From contig JAHDVP010000017.1 in the NCBI GenBank assembly GCA_023384575.1, forward strand, positions 68,039 through 107,606: 39,568 nucleotides of DNA, written 5' to 3'. The position numbers were made by a program, and so were the translations under genes. Within the stretch, counting starts at the first letter, position 1. Every line of letters begins with the position of its first letter. Of this stretch, positions 30,951 through 38,744 are shown in pieces. The stretch comes from Acidobacteriota bacterium (GTDB lineage: Bacteria; Acidobacteriota; Vicinamibacteria; Vicinamibacterales; JAFNAJ01). The notes under the pieces are model-generated. The model was not told the DNA's origin, searched no databases, and saw nothing but the letters and a program-made list of their open reading frames with translations.

Positions 30951-33900
30951 GCCGCAGCGGCCCGGGTCGTCGGCGCAGCCATCGCTCTTCGACGCGGCCT
31001 CCGACCCTCGCCTGCCCGGACCGCTGGCGCCGCCGCGCGAGACGCTGGCCGACGCCGAGGCCCGACGCGAGATCGAGCAGCGGCTCGACGTGAACATGGT
31101 CGTCGAGGCGGGGGCGGGATCGGGCAAGACGTACAGCCTTGCCTCGCGCATGGCCCACGGCATTGCCACGGGCCGGTATCGCGTCGGCGAGATGGCTGCC
31201 GTCACGTTCACGCGGAAGGCGGCGGCAGAGCTGCGCGGTCGATTCCAGCTGCGCCTCGAGGAGCGGCGGCGCGAGGCGAGCGCCGAGGAGCGCGCACGCA
31301 TCGCGGCGGCCCTCGCCGACATCGAGCACCTGTTTGCCGGCACCATCCACGCCTTCTGCGCGCGCCTGCTCAGGGAGCGCCCCGTGGAGGCCGGCGTTCC
31401 GCCCGATTTCGACGAGCTCGACGAGGTCGACGACGCGCGGCTCCGGAAGCAGGCGTGGCGCGAGTACCTCGCCGCCGAGCAGGAGGCGCGCTCGCCGGCG
31501 GTCGGCGCGCTGCGCGATGCCGGCATCCAGCCGTCCGAGCTCGACAAGGCCTTCGAGCTCGTCACGCTGTACGACGAAGTGACGTTTCCGGCGCCGCCCG
31601 CCGAACGCCCGCCCGTCGAGCGCGTGTGGGACGCGCTCTCGGACGTCGTCGAGGCCCTTCGCCGCCTGGTGCCCGATCCGCCGCCGAGCGGGGCCAAGTG
31701 CGCCGCCCTGCGCAAGGCCGTCGAGCTCGTCGAGGCGTTCGACGTGGCCGATCCCGATCGCGCGGGAGAGGTGGTGCGGTTGCTCGAGCCGTGGGAGAGC
31801 ATGCCCTCGATCACGGCGAAGTGGTGGGCGCTCGACCGCACGAAGGCCGACCAGCGGGCCGCGAAGGAGCGCGTCGAGGCGCTGATGACGCCCTTCGTCG
31901 ACGGGATCGTGGCCCCGCTGCTCGTGACGTGGCGCCGGTACGTCTACGCGATCGTGATGCCGCTGCTCGTGGGCGCGCGGGAACACGCGCGCGAGATGCG
32001 CCGCCGGCGCGGCGCGCTCAACTACAGCGACCTGCTGCAGCGCGCGGCGACGCTCCTGACACGCAATCGCGAGGTGAGGCGCGCGCTCCAGCAGAAGTAC
32101 CGCTGGCTGTTCGTCGACGAGTTCCAGGACACCGACCCGATCCAGGCGCGGGTCATCCTGGCGCTCGCCGCCGACGAGGCAGCCGGCGGCACGGAAGATC
32201 GGCCGCCGATCGAGCGACCGCTCAGGCCGGGCGCGCTGTTCATCGTGGGCGACCCGAAGCAGTCGATCTACCGCTTCCGGCGCGCCGACATCGAGATCTA
32301 CAACGAGGTGCGCGACCGCATCGTCCAAGACGGCGGTGTCGAGCGCGAGCTCGTGACGTCGTTCCGGTCGCAGCCGGCGGTGTGCACGTTCGTCAACGAG
32401 GTGTTCGAGAGGCTCGTCGGCCGGGAGGCGCGGGCCGAGCAGCCGCCGTTTGCGGACCTGTCGCCGGTACAGGCCGGCGTGGCGGATGCCGGCGTGTTCA
32501 CGCTGCGAGTCGAGGCCGGGTCGGAGGGCGAGGCGTGCGACCGCGAGGCCGGCGCGATCGCGCGGCTCGTGACCGGCGAGGTCGCCGCCGGTCGCCGTTG
32601 CTACGGCGACTTCCTGGTGCTGACGCGGCTCCGCAAGCCTCTGCCGCTCATCGCGCGGGCGCTCGAGCGGGCGCGCGTGCCGGTCGAGGTGAGCGGCGCC
32701 GGGGCGTTCGGACACTCGCCCTTCGTGCAGCAGCTTCGCGGCCTGCTCGCGGCGCTCGCCGAGCCCGAGGACCAGGCGACGCTCGTCGGCGTGCTGCGGG
32801 GACCGCTCTTCGGCGCGAGCGATCCCGCGCTCTACGCCTATCGCGCGGCGGGCGGCGTGCTGTCGCTCGGCGTCCCGGCGCTCGGCGAGCGCGAGGCCGG
32901 CGACGGTTCGGCCGTTCCAGAAGCCGCGCGCGAGGTTGCTGCGGCGATGCGCTCGCTCCGCACCATGGCCTGGTGGACGCGCACGACGCCCCTCGCGGCG
33001 GCCGTGTCGCGCATTGTCGAGGTCTCGGGCCTGCTCGTCGGCGCGGCATCCGACGCGCCCGGCGCGGCACCCGCTGGCGACCTGCTGCACGCCGTCGATC
33101 GCGTGCGGCGTGTCGCCGAGGAGGGCGGAGGACTCGTCGAGGCGCTCGAGGCGCTCGACGCCGACATGGAGTCGAGCGAGGTCGAGTCGGTGCCGCTCGA
33201 GCCGGGCCGAGACGACGTGGTGCGCGTGATGAACCTCCACAAGGCCAAGGGACTCGAGGCGAAGGTGGTGATCCTCGCCGATGCCGCGCCGAAGCCGTGG
33301 CACGGCCGGACCGACATCCGGGTCGTGCGGCGCGGGGACGTCGCCGAGGGCTGGATGTCGATCCAGCAGCGGTTCCGCAACCACGGCGCGAGGACGATCG
33401 CGGAGCCCGACGGCTGGATCGGGCACGTCGCCGAAGAGGCGCGGTTTCTCGCCGCCGAGCAGCTCAGGCTGCTCTACGTCGCCACGACCCGAGCGCGCGA
33501 GCAACTGGTGGTGTGCCAGTGGGACCAGCGGGGGAGGCCCAGGAGCGGAGCCTGGACCGCGCTCGACCCGTGGCTCGCGGCGACGCCAGTGGAGATCGAC
33601 CCCGGTGACGGCACCGCCGACCAGGGGGCGATCGTGCCGCGCGAGCAGGCACCGACCGCGCAAGCCGGCGCCGCGAGCTTCGACCCGGCGGCCCTGCTCG
33701 AACATCGCCGCCGCACGCTCGAGAGGCAAGCCGAGCGTCGGGTTCGCCTGGCGGACGCCACCTACGCGACGGGCTCGGTGACAGGAGCGACGTCGGTCGC
33801 GCGGCCGGTGAAAGAGGACGACCCGGCGCGCCTGCTGCGTGGGCCAGCGACGGGCGTGGCCTGGGGAGAACTGGTACACCGGCTGCTCGAGGTGGCGGTG

Positions 33901-34344
33901 ACCGGGCGAGCCACCGACCGCGCCGGCCTCGAGCGGGCAGTCCGCTGGCTCTCGCGCGACACGCCAGGCCTCGCGGGCGTCGTCGACGCCGCGGTCCAGA
34001 CCGTGCTCGCCGTCATGGCGTCGTCGCTGTGGCAGGACATCGCGGCTTCCGCCGAGCGCCACGCCGAGGTGCCGTTCGCGTTCTCCCGTCCAGGGGCGAC
34101 CGGCGTGCCCGTCGTCGAGCACGGCGTCATCGACCTCGTCTATCTCACCGCGACCGGCTGGCGCATCATCGACTGGAAGACCGACCAGGTTGGCGCGGGC
34201 GACGGCTCGGAGCTCGTGCCGCTCTACCGCCATCAGCTCGACGCGTACGTCGAGGCGTGGGCGCGCATCGCGGGCGCTGGAGCGGCGCCGATCGAGGCCG
34301 GTCTCTTCGTCGTCCGGACCGGACACGCGCACTGGGCGCGGTGA
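30943..34344 (+). CDS. addA: AddA-like helicase-nuclease subunit A (UvrD family)
   Basis: 1133 residues, ATG at 30943, 8 bp inside the end of addB. Superfamily 1A helicase motifs in order: Walker A EAGAGSGKT (about 53-61), AAVTFTRKAAAEL, Walker B FVDEFQDTD (about 390-398), VGDPKQSIYRFR, SFRSQP, MNLHKAKGLEAKVV and LLYVATTRAREQL. The C-terminal RecB-type nuclease has WGELVHRLLE, GVIDLVYL and IIDWKTDQ (about 1075-1082), then YRHQLDAYVEAW. ATP-driven unwinding and DNA cleavage with AddB are expected. The N-terminus carries a short QPSLFDAASD segment before the helicase. No recD or recBC gene is nearby. Confidence 0.95.
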   Translation: MPRPQRPGSSAQPSLFDAASDPRLPGPLAPPRETLADAEARREIEQRLDVNMVVEAGAGSGKTYSLASRMAHGIATGRYRVGEMAAVTFTRKAAAELRGRFQLRLEERRREASAEERARIAAALADIEHLFAGTIHAFCARLLRERPVEAGVPPDFDELDEVDDARLRKQAWREYLAAEQEARSPAVGALRDAGIQPSELDKAFELVTLYDEVTFPAPPAERPPVERVWDALSDVVEALRRLVPDPPPSGAKCAALRKAVELVEAFDVADPDRAGEVVRLLEPWESMPSITAKWWALDRTKADQRAAKERVEALMTPFVDGIVAPLLVTWRRYVYAIVMPLLVGAREHAREMRRRRGALNYSDLLQRAATLLTRNREVRRALQQKYRWLFVDEFQDTDPIQARVILALAADEAAGGTEDRPPIERPLRPGALFIVGDPKQSIYRFRRADIEIYNEVRDRIVQDGGVERELVTSFRSQPAVCTFVNEVFERLVGREARAEQPPFADLSPVQAGVADAGVFTLRVEAGSEGEACDREAGAIARLVTGEVAAGRRCYGDFLVLTRLRKPLPLIARALERARVPVEVSGAGAFGHSPFVQQLRGLLAALAEPEDQATLVGVLRGPLFGASDPALYAYRAAGGVLSLGVPALGEREAGDGSAVPEAAREVAAAMRSLRTMAWWTRTTPLAAAVSRIVEVSGLLVGAASDAPGAAPAGDLLHAVDRVRRVAEEGGGLVEALEALDADMESSEVESVPLEPGRDDVVRVMNLHKAKGLEAKVVILADAAPKPWHGRTDIRVVRRGDVAEGWMSIQQRFRNHGARTIAEPDGWIGHVAEEARFLAAEQLRLLYVATTRAREQLVVCQWDQRGRPRSGAWTALDPWLAATPVEIDPGDGTADQGAIVPREQAPTAQAGAASFDPAALLEHRRRTLERQAERRVRLADATYATGSVTGATSVARPVKEDDPARLLRGPATGVAWGELVHRLLEVAVTGRATDRAGLERAVRWLSRDTPGLAGVVDAAVQTVLAVMASSLWQDIAASAERHAEVPFAFSRPGATGVPVVEHGVIDLVYLTATGWRIIDWKTDQVGAGDGSELVPLYRHQLDAYVEAWARIAGAGAAPIEAGLFVVRTGHAHWAR

Positions 34345-34394
34345 TCCCTCCTCCAGGCCGGTTTGGCCTGACCTTCGCGTGAGGTGTCGGGCGA

Positions 34395-34418
34395 CGGCAG
34401 GGGCTGAAGCCCCTGCCG
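34395..34418. repeat. REP-like palindrome / possible terminator after addA
   Basis: CGGCAGGGGC-TGAA-GCCCCTGCCG, a perfect 10-bp stem with a TGAA loop, 50 bp after the addA stop. There is no T-run. Its core resembles the palindrome at 37404-37426 (AGGGGCT..AGCCCCT), suggesting a dispersed intergenic element that may also act as a transcript end. Confidence 0.6.
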
Positions 34419-34444
34419 CTGCGTGAGGCACCTGTGAACCGCGC

Positions 34445-34460
34445 GGCGAGGCGATAATGG
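34445..34460 (+). promoter_or_regulatory. Candidate dinB promoter, 16-bp block identical to the one before addB
   Basis: GGCGAGGCGATAATGG with GATAAT at 34453-34458. The DinB-fold gene's ATG is at 34465, only 6 bases after the -10 box, so transcription would begin at or next to the start codon and give a leaderless mRNA. No Shine-Dalgarno precedes the ATG, in agreement. Confidence 0.5.
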
Positions 34461-34464
34461 GCGC

Positions 34465-34959
34465 ATGCCTCAGACTCGCCTGTCGCAATACCGGCGCTGG
34501 CTGGCGTACGAGCGCGATGCGCACGAGAAGATGCTGGCGTCGCTCGCTGGCGCCTCGGCCGGACAGCGCGCCCATCCGCATTTCCAGCAGGCACTCGACC
34601 TCGCCGCGCACCTCGTGGCGGCGCGACGGCTGTGGCTCTTCCGGCTCGGCGGGGCGTCCGAGGCGCCCCCGGCCCTGTGTCCCACGGGCACGCGGCTGGC
34701 GGACCTGCCCGCTGCCTTCGAAGCGATGCACGCCGAGTGGGACGCGCACCTCGAAGCGACCGACGCCGACGAGCTCGATCGCGTCGTCGAGTACACGGCC
34801 TTCGAGGGCGGGCGCTTTCGCGGCCGTGTCGAAGACATCCTGGCCCAGCTCTACGGCCACTCGTGGTACCACCGCGGGCAGATCGCGATGCTGCTCAGGC
34901 AGATCGGCGCCGAGCCAGCCGTGACCGACTTCGTGTACTGGTCGCGCGAAGCCGTGTGA
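34465..34959 (+). CDS. DinB/YfiT-fold putative metalloenzyme
   Basis: 164 residues, a four-helix bundle of DinB-family size. The metal-binding triad is visible: His49 (LAAHLVAARRLWLFRL) with His132 and His136 in GHSWYHRGQIAMLLRQIG. The last motif is typical of this superfamily, which includes mycothiol- and bacillithiol-dependent transferases and proteins of unknown role. The Bacillus dinB gene is damage-inducible, but most family members are thiol transferases, so a repair role is not implied by the fold. Context is suggestive: it follows addA and carries the same promoter-like 16-mer as addB. Its stop overlaps the GTG start of the next gene (GTGA at 34956-34959). Confidence 0.9.
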   Translation: MPQTRLSQYRRWLAYERDAHEKMLASLAGASAGQRAHPHFQQALDLAAHLVAARRLWLFRLGGASEAPPALCPTGTRLADLPAAFEAMHAEWDAHLEATDADELDRVVEYTAFEGGRFRGRVEDILAQLYGHSWYHRGQIAMLLRQIGAEPAVTDFVYWSREAV

Positions 34960-35744
34960 CTCCGCACCAGTCCTCGTCGTCCGGGGCCACGCCACAGGCG
35001 GCGCTCGTCCTGTCGGCCAGAGGCGTGCGACGACGCTTCGGCCCGGTCGTCGCCCTCGACGGCGTGTCGCTCGGCGTCGCGGCGGGGGAGTGCGTGGCGC
35101 TCGTCGGTGAGAGCGGCTCGGGCAAGACGACGCTCCTCCGCTCGTTCAACCGGCTCGTCGAGGTGGACGAGGGGCGGGTCGAGATTGACGGCCGCGACGT
35201 GCGCGATCTCGACGTCGTCGACGTGCGGCGGCACCTCGGGTACGTGCCGCAGGAGGGTGGCCTGCTGCCGCACTGGACGGTGGCGCGCAACGTGGCGCTC
35301 GTGCCCTGGCTGCTCGGCGAGCGGCGGCCGGACGAGGCGGCGAGACGGGCGCTCGACCTCGTCGGCCTCGAGTGGCGCACGTTTGCCGAGCGGTGGCCCG
35401 TGCAGCTCTCCGGGGGGCAGCGACAGCGCGTGGCCATGGCGCGCGCGCTCGCGGCGTCGCCGCGCGTGGTGCTGCTCGACGAACCCTTCGGTGCGCTCGA
35501 CGCCATCACCCGCAGCGACCTCCAGGCGATGTTCCAGACCTTGCGCGAGGCGACGAGCATCGCGGCCGTGCTCGTCACGCACGACCTGCACGAGGCCTGC
35601 CGCCTGGCGAACCGGATTGCCGTGATGCGCGAGGGGCGCGTCGAGCAGACGGCGCCCCCGCGCGAGCTGCTCGAGGCGCCCGCCACGCCGTACGTGCGTG
35701 CCCTGCTCGAGCGCGCGCGCGCCACGCCGGAGTGGGCGTGCTGA
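34956..35744 (+). CDS. Osmolyte/betaine-type ABC transporter ATPase (OpuCA/OsmV-like)
   Basis: 262 residues from a GTG in the GTGA overlap with the DinB gene; no better start exists before the first strand. Walker A ESGSGKT, Q-loop YVPQEGGLLP, signature LSGGQRQR, Walker B VVLLDEPFGALDAITR and the switch His in VTHDLHEA are complete. The DEPFGALDAITRSDLQ segment is typical of quaternary-amine uptake ATPases. It ends soon after the nucleotide-binding domain and lacks the C-terminal CBS pair that in Firmicutes OpuCA binds c-di-AMP. It overlaps the downstream binding-protein/permease gene by 7 bp, so the two form one importer. Confidence 0.88.
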   Translation: MTPHQSSSSGATPQAALVLSARGVRRRFGPVVALDGVSLGVAAGECVALVGESGSGKTTLLRSFNRLVEVDEGRVEIDGRDVRDLDVVDVRRHLGYVPQEGGLLPHWTVARNVALVPWLLGERRPDEAARRALDLVGLEWRTFAERWPVQLSGGQRQRVAMARALAASPRVVLLDEPFGALDAITRSDLQAMFQTLREATSIAAVLVTHDLHEACRLANRIAVMREGRVEQTAPPRELLEAPATPYVRALLERARATPEWAC

Positions 35745-37348
35745 GCCCGACACGCGCCGCCGTCCTGGGCGTTGCGCTGCTGGCGGTCGGGGCGGGCGTG
35801 CCGGCTGGCGGCGAGCAGCCGGCCGAGCCGGCGCGGCCGGCGTCTGCGGCAGACGCGCGCGCCGTGGCCGTCGGGTCGAAGCCGTTTGGCGAGGGCTACC
35901 TGCTCGCCGAGCTCTTCGCGCAGGTCCTCGAAGCGCGCGGCGTGAGGGTCGTCCGCCGTTTCGGTCTCGGCGGGACCGAGATCGTGTTCCCGGCGCTGCG
36001 GCGCGGCGACATCGACGTCTATCCCGAGTACACCGGCACCGGGGCGCTCGTGATCCTCAAGGTCGTGCCGCCGCGCGAATCGGCCGCCGTGTTCGACCTC
36101 GTGTCGCGCGAGTTCGCCTCGCGGTACGACGCCCGCTGGCTCGCCCCGCTCGGCTTCGAGAACACCTATGCCATGTCGGTGCGGACCAGCATGGCCGAAG
36201 CGCTGGGCCTGCGGACGCTCACCGACTTCGCGAAGGTCAGCGCGCGGATGCGGGCGGGCTTCACGGCAGACTTCATCGGCCTGCCAGACGGGCTGCCGGG
36301 GCTGCGGGCGGCGTACGGGCTCGAACTGCGCGAGGTCAACGCGCTGGCGCCGGCGGTCAAGTACCAGGCGCTCGTGGCCGAGTCGGTCGACATCATCGAC
36401 GCGTACTCGACCGACGGCCTCCTCGGGCGGTACCCCGTGACCGTGCTCGAAGACGACCGGGGCGTCTTCCCGCCCTACGACGCGGCGGCGCTCGTGCGCG
36501 GCGACGTGGCTCGGGCGCGCCCCGAGGTCGTCGCCGCGCTGGGAGAGCTGAGCGGTCGCCTCGACGTCGTGCGGATGCGTCGCCTGAACGAGCGCGTCGA
36601 CGTCAATGGCGAGGAGGTTGCGCGAGTCGCCGCCGACGCCCTCCGCGAGCTCGGGCTCTCGTCCGGGCCGGCCGAGGCCGGCGGCGATGCCGGCCCGGAC
36701 GCCTCGCAGGGGCGGCTCGGCACCGTGGCCTACGTCTGGGGCCAGCGCGGCGCGATCGGGCAGATGACGCTGCGCCATCTGCTGCTCGTCGCGATCTCGC
36801 TCGGGCTCGCGGTACTCGTCGCCGTGCCGCTCGGCCTCTGGCTCGAGCGGAGGTCCCAGGCCGAGGTGGTCATCCGCGGCGTTGGCCTGCTGCAGACCAT
36901 TCCCGGCATCGCGCTGCTCGCCTTCATGCTGCCACTCGTCGGCATCGGCCTCGTCCCCGCCGTCGTGGCGTTGCTTCTCTACTCGCTCTATCCGATCGTG
37001 CGCAACACGTACACCGGCGTGCGCGAGGCCGATCGCGCGGCCGTCGAGGCGGCGACGGCGCTGGGAATGACGCCGGGGCAGGTGCTGCGTCACGTGCGGC
37101 TGCCGCTTGCGGCGCCGGTCATCATGGCGGGCATTCGAACGGCCGCGGTGCTCAACGTCGGGACGGCGACCCTGGCGGCGTTCATCGGCGCAGGCGGGCT
37201 GGGCGATCCCATCGTGGCGGGTCTGGCGCTCGCCGACACCCGGATGATCCTGTCGGGCGCCGTGCCGGCCGCGGCGCTGGCACTCGCGGTCGACTGGTCG
37301 CTCGGCGTCGTCCAGCGCGCCGTCTCGCCACGGGGTCTGGCGCGGTAG
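35738..37348 (+). CDS. Fused substrate-binding protein and permease, OpuC/ProX-ProW type
   Basis: 536 residues, GTG start at 35738 (35732 is possible). Residues 1-25 look like a signal peptide or anchor. Residues 40-305 are an OpuAC-type binding domain (VGSKPFGEGYLLAELFAQ, GGTEIVFPALRRGDIDVYPEYTGTG, VDIIDAYSTDGLL). Residues 340-536 are a permease with about six helices; the EAA-like loop includes EAATALGMTPGQVLRHVRLPLA, then NVGTATLAAFIGAGGLGDPI. It should import a quaternary ammonium or related osmolyte with the upstream ATPase. The binding domain precedes the permease, the reverse of Lactococcus OpuABC. Exact substrate unknown. Confidence 0.9.
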   Translation: MLSPTRAAVLGVALLAVGAGVPAGGEQPAEPARPASAADARAVAVGSKPFGEGYLLAELFAQVLEARGVRVVRRFGLGGTEIVFPALRRGDIDVYPEYTGTGALVILKVVPPRESAAVFDLVSREFASRYDARWLAPLGFENTYAMSVRTSMAEALGLRTLTDFAKVSARMRAGFTADFIGLPDGLPGLRAAYGLELREVNALAPAVKYQALVAESVDIIDAYSTDGLLGRYPVTVLEDDRGVFPPYDAAALVRGDVARARPEVVAALGELSGRLDVVRMRRLNERVDVNGEEVARVAADALRELGLSSGPAEAGGDAGPDASQGRLGTVAYVWGQRGAIGQMTLRHLLLVAISLGLAVLVAVPLGLWLERRSQAEVVIRGVGLLQTIPGIALLAFMLPLVGIGLVPAVVALLLYSLYPIVRNTYTGVREADRAAVEAATALGMTPGQVLRHVRLPLAAPVIMAGIRTAAVLNVGTATLAAFIGAGGLGDPIVAGLALADTRMILSGAVPAAALALAVDWSLGVVQRAVSPRGLAR

Positions 37349-37374
37349 TCGGCTGGTGCAGCGGTACCTCCGTG

Positions 37375-37426
37375 GCGCGAGGGGCTTCCACCTACCCACA
37401 CAGCGCGAGGGGCTCAGCCCCTCGCG
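37375..37426. repeat. REP-like palindrome with an extra half copy, between convergent genes
   Basis: CGCGAGGGGC (37404-37413)-TCA-GCCCCTCGCG (37417-37426) is a perfect 10-bp stem. GCGCGAGGGGCT also occurs as a direct repeat at 37375-37386 and 37403-37414. It fills most of the 86-bp gap between the convergent permease and methyltransferase genes and may act as a bidirectional terminator. Its core matches the palindrome at 34395-34418. Confidence 0.6.
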
Positions 37427-37434
37427 ACGCCTCG

Positions 37435-38085
37435 TCAGCGCTGCGGCCGCTTGTACGTGATCGACAACCCCGCGCCGGCCCGGTCGATGGTCGTCTCTCC
37501 GTCCGGCAGCCGTTCGAGCGCGTCGAGGAACTCGCCGATGCCGCGCTGGCGTCGGCCGGCCACGTTGTGTGCCGTGAAGACGCCGCCCACCGAGAGCTTC
37601 GGCCACACCGCCTTCAGATAGTTCGTGTACCAGTCCTTGTCGGCGTCCGAGAAGACGAAGTCGAACGGCCCCTCGAGGGCCGGCACGATCTCGTGGGCGT
37701 TGCCGAGCCGCGCGTCGATGTAGGCGCTGAGGCCGGCCTTCTTGAAGTTCGCGACCGCCTGGCGATGACGCCCCGGGTCGATCTCGACCGTGATCAGGCG
37801 GCCGCCGGTCTTGGCGAGCGCCCACGCGATCCAGATCGCCGAGTGTCCGGTCGAGGTGCCGATCTCCAGGGCTCGCGTATAGCCGTGCTGCACGATGAGG
37901 TCGCGCAGCGTGCGGCCGTCCTGCACCGGCACGTTCATGTCGCGCCACTGAAACCGGTGCTCGTCGAGAAAGGCCTGCACGCGCTCGTCGAGGCCTGCCG
38001 GGGGCTCGTCGACGGCCGACCGGCTGGCGAGCGGGGAGAGGAGTGCTGCCGAGAGGACCACGGCGAGGCCGACGGCACGTGACAT
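37435..38085 (-). CDS. Exported class I SAM-methyltransferase-like protein (CCoAOMT/COMT group)
   Basis: 216 residues from the ATG at 38085 (GGGAG 6 bases upstream); an open frame to 38256 is Arg-rich and not coding-like. The fold signatures are those of small O-methyltransferases: ALEIGTSTGHSAIWIAWAL (SAM motif I), LITVEIDPGRHRQAVANF, ARLGNAHEIVPAL, FDFVFSDADKDWYTNYL and a GGVFTAHNV strand. The N-terminus (SRAVGLAVVLSAALLSPLASRSA) is a clear signal peptide, which is unexpected because SAM is cytoplasmic. It may be uncleaved, moonlighting, or bind another nucleotide-like ligand. Convergent with the osmolyte permease and divergent from the next gene. Confidence 0.85.
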   Translation of the reverse strand: MSRAVGLAVVLSAALLSPLASRSAVDEPPAGLDERVQAFLDEHRFQWRDMNVPVQDGRTLRDLIVQHGYTRALEIGTSTGHSAIWIAWALAKTGGRLITVEIDPGRHRQAVANFKKAGLSAYIDARLGNAHEIVPALEGPFDFVFSDADKDWYTNYLKAVWPKLSVGGVFTAHNVAGRRQRGIGEFLDALERLPDGETTIDRAGAGLSITYKRPQR

Positions 38086-38296
38086 GTGTCGCTCCCTGAG
38101 ATGTTCGGACCGGCTGGACTGCCCGTGCCTGCACTTACGACGCTCGCGGCGCCGACGTTGACACGCGCGGCGTGGTCTCGCCGACGACCGACGAGGCAGG
38201 GTCGCCGCCGCGCGCCGTCGCCGGTCTCCTGCTACCATGCAGGCGCGCCAGGGCACGGCCTGGAGTGTCCGGGCTCTCGTTCCCCGGGGACAGGTG

Positions 38297-38734
38297 ATGG
38301 GGTTTCAGTCCGCGTCAGCGTGGGTGATCGGCGTGGCCGCCGCTGCCACGCTGGTGATGGCGGTGGTGCTTCGTGTGGTCGCTCCGGGGCACGAGGTGTT
38401 CGACCGCCGCGGCCATCCCGACTGCGTGCCGGCCGCGGTGCTCGACGTGCTCGGCAACGATGCGCTGGAGTGCTGGTTCGTCGCGCCGGGCAGCCGGCCC
38501 TGGCGCATCACGTCGGCCCTGAGCGCCCACTACGTGTTCGTGGTCCGCGTCGAGGCGCTCGACCGCTCGGTGGCACCCGAGGTGGCACGTCTCGTCGTCG
38601 AGCAGTACGCCGAGCAGGCGAGCGAGATCGTCGTCTACGTGCGCAACGTCGATCCGATGGCCGACCCGCTCGTGACGCGGATCCGCTGGACCCCTGGCGG
38701 CGGCTTCGAGCCGTTCGAGTTCCCGCTGCCGTAG
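38297..38734 (+). CDS. Small single-pass membrane protein of unknown function
   Basis: 145 residues from the ATG at 38297 (GTG at 38294 and ATG at 38237 are in-frame alternatives). A membrane helix or uncleaved signal is at about 8-29. The remaining ~115 residues, presumably extracytoplasmic, contain two cysteines (Cys43, Cys59), which could form a disulfide, then mixed alpha/beta-looking sequence ending in TPGGGFEPFEFPLP. I recognise no family. A -10-like TACCAT at 38233-38238 could drive it. It is divergent from the methyltransferase gene and convergent with the nucleotidyltransferase gene (10 bp between ends). Confidence 0.7.
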   Translation: MGFQSASAWVIGVAAAATLVMAVVLRVVAPGHEVFDRRGHPDCVPAAVLDVLGNDALECWFVAPGSRPWRITSALSAHYVFVVRVEALDRSVAPEVARLVVEQYAEQASEIVVYVRNVDPMADPLVTRIRWTPGGGFEPFEFPLP

Positions 38735-38744
38735 CCGCGGGTGG

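Noticed and set aside
26460-31841. A 1793-codon open frame on the minus strand across the WYL gene and most of addB
   Set aside because: It is antisense to addB, has Arg/Gly/Ala-rich low-complexity composition and no recognisable domain except the second half of the WYL protein at its own 3' end is in a different frame. Long open antisense frames are expected at this GC content.
30925-34995. A 1356-codon open frame antisense to addA
   Set aside because: Composition is Arg/His/Asp-rich with no motif; addA on the other strand has every helicase and nuclease motif.
34895-38134. A long minus-strand open frame antisense to the ABC ATPase and binding-protein/permease genes
   Set aside because: No domain is visible, and the plus-strand genes carry complete transporter motifs.
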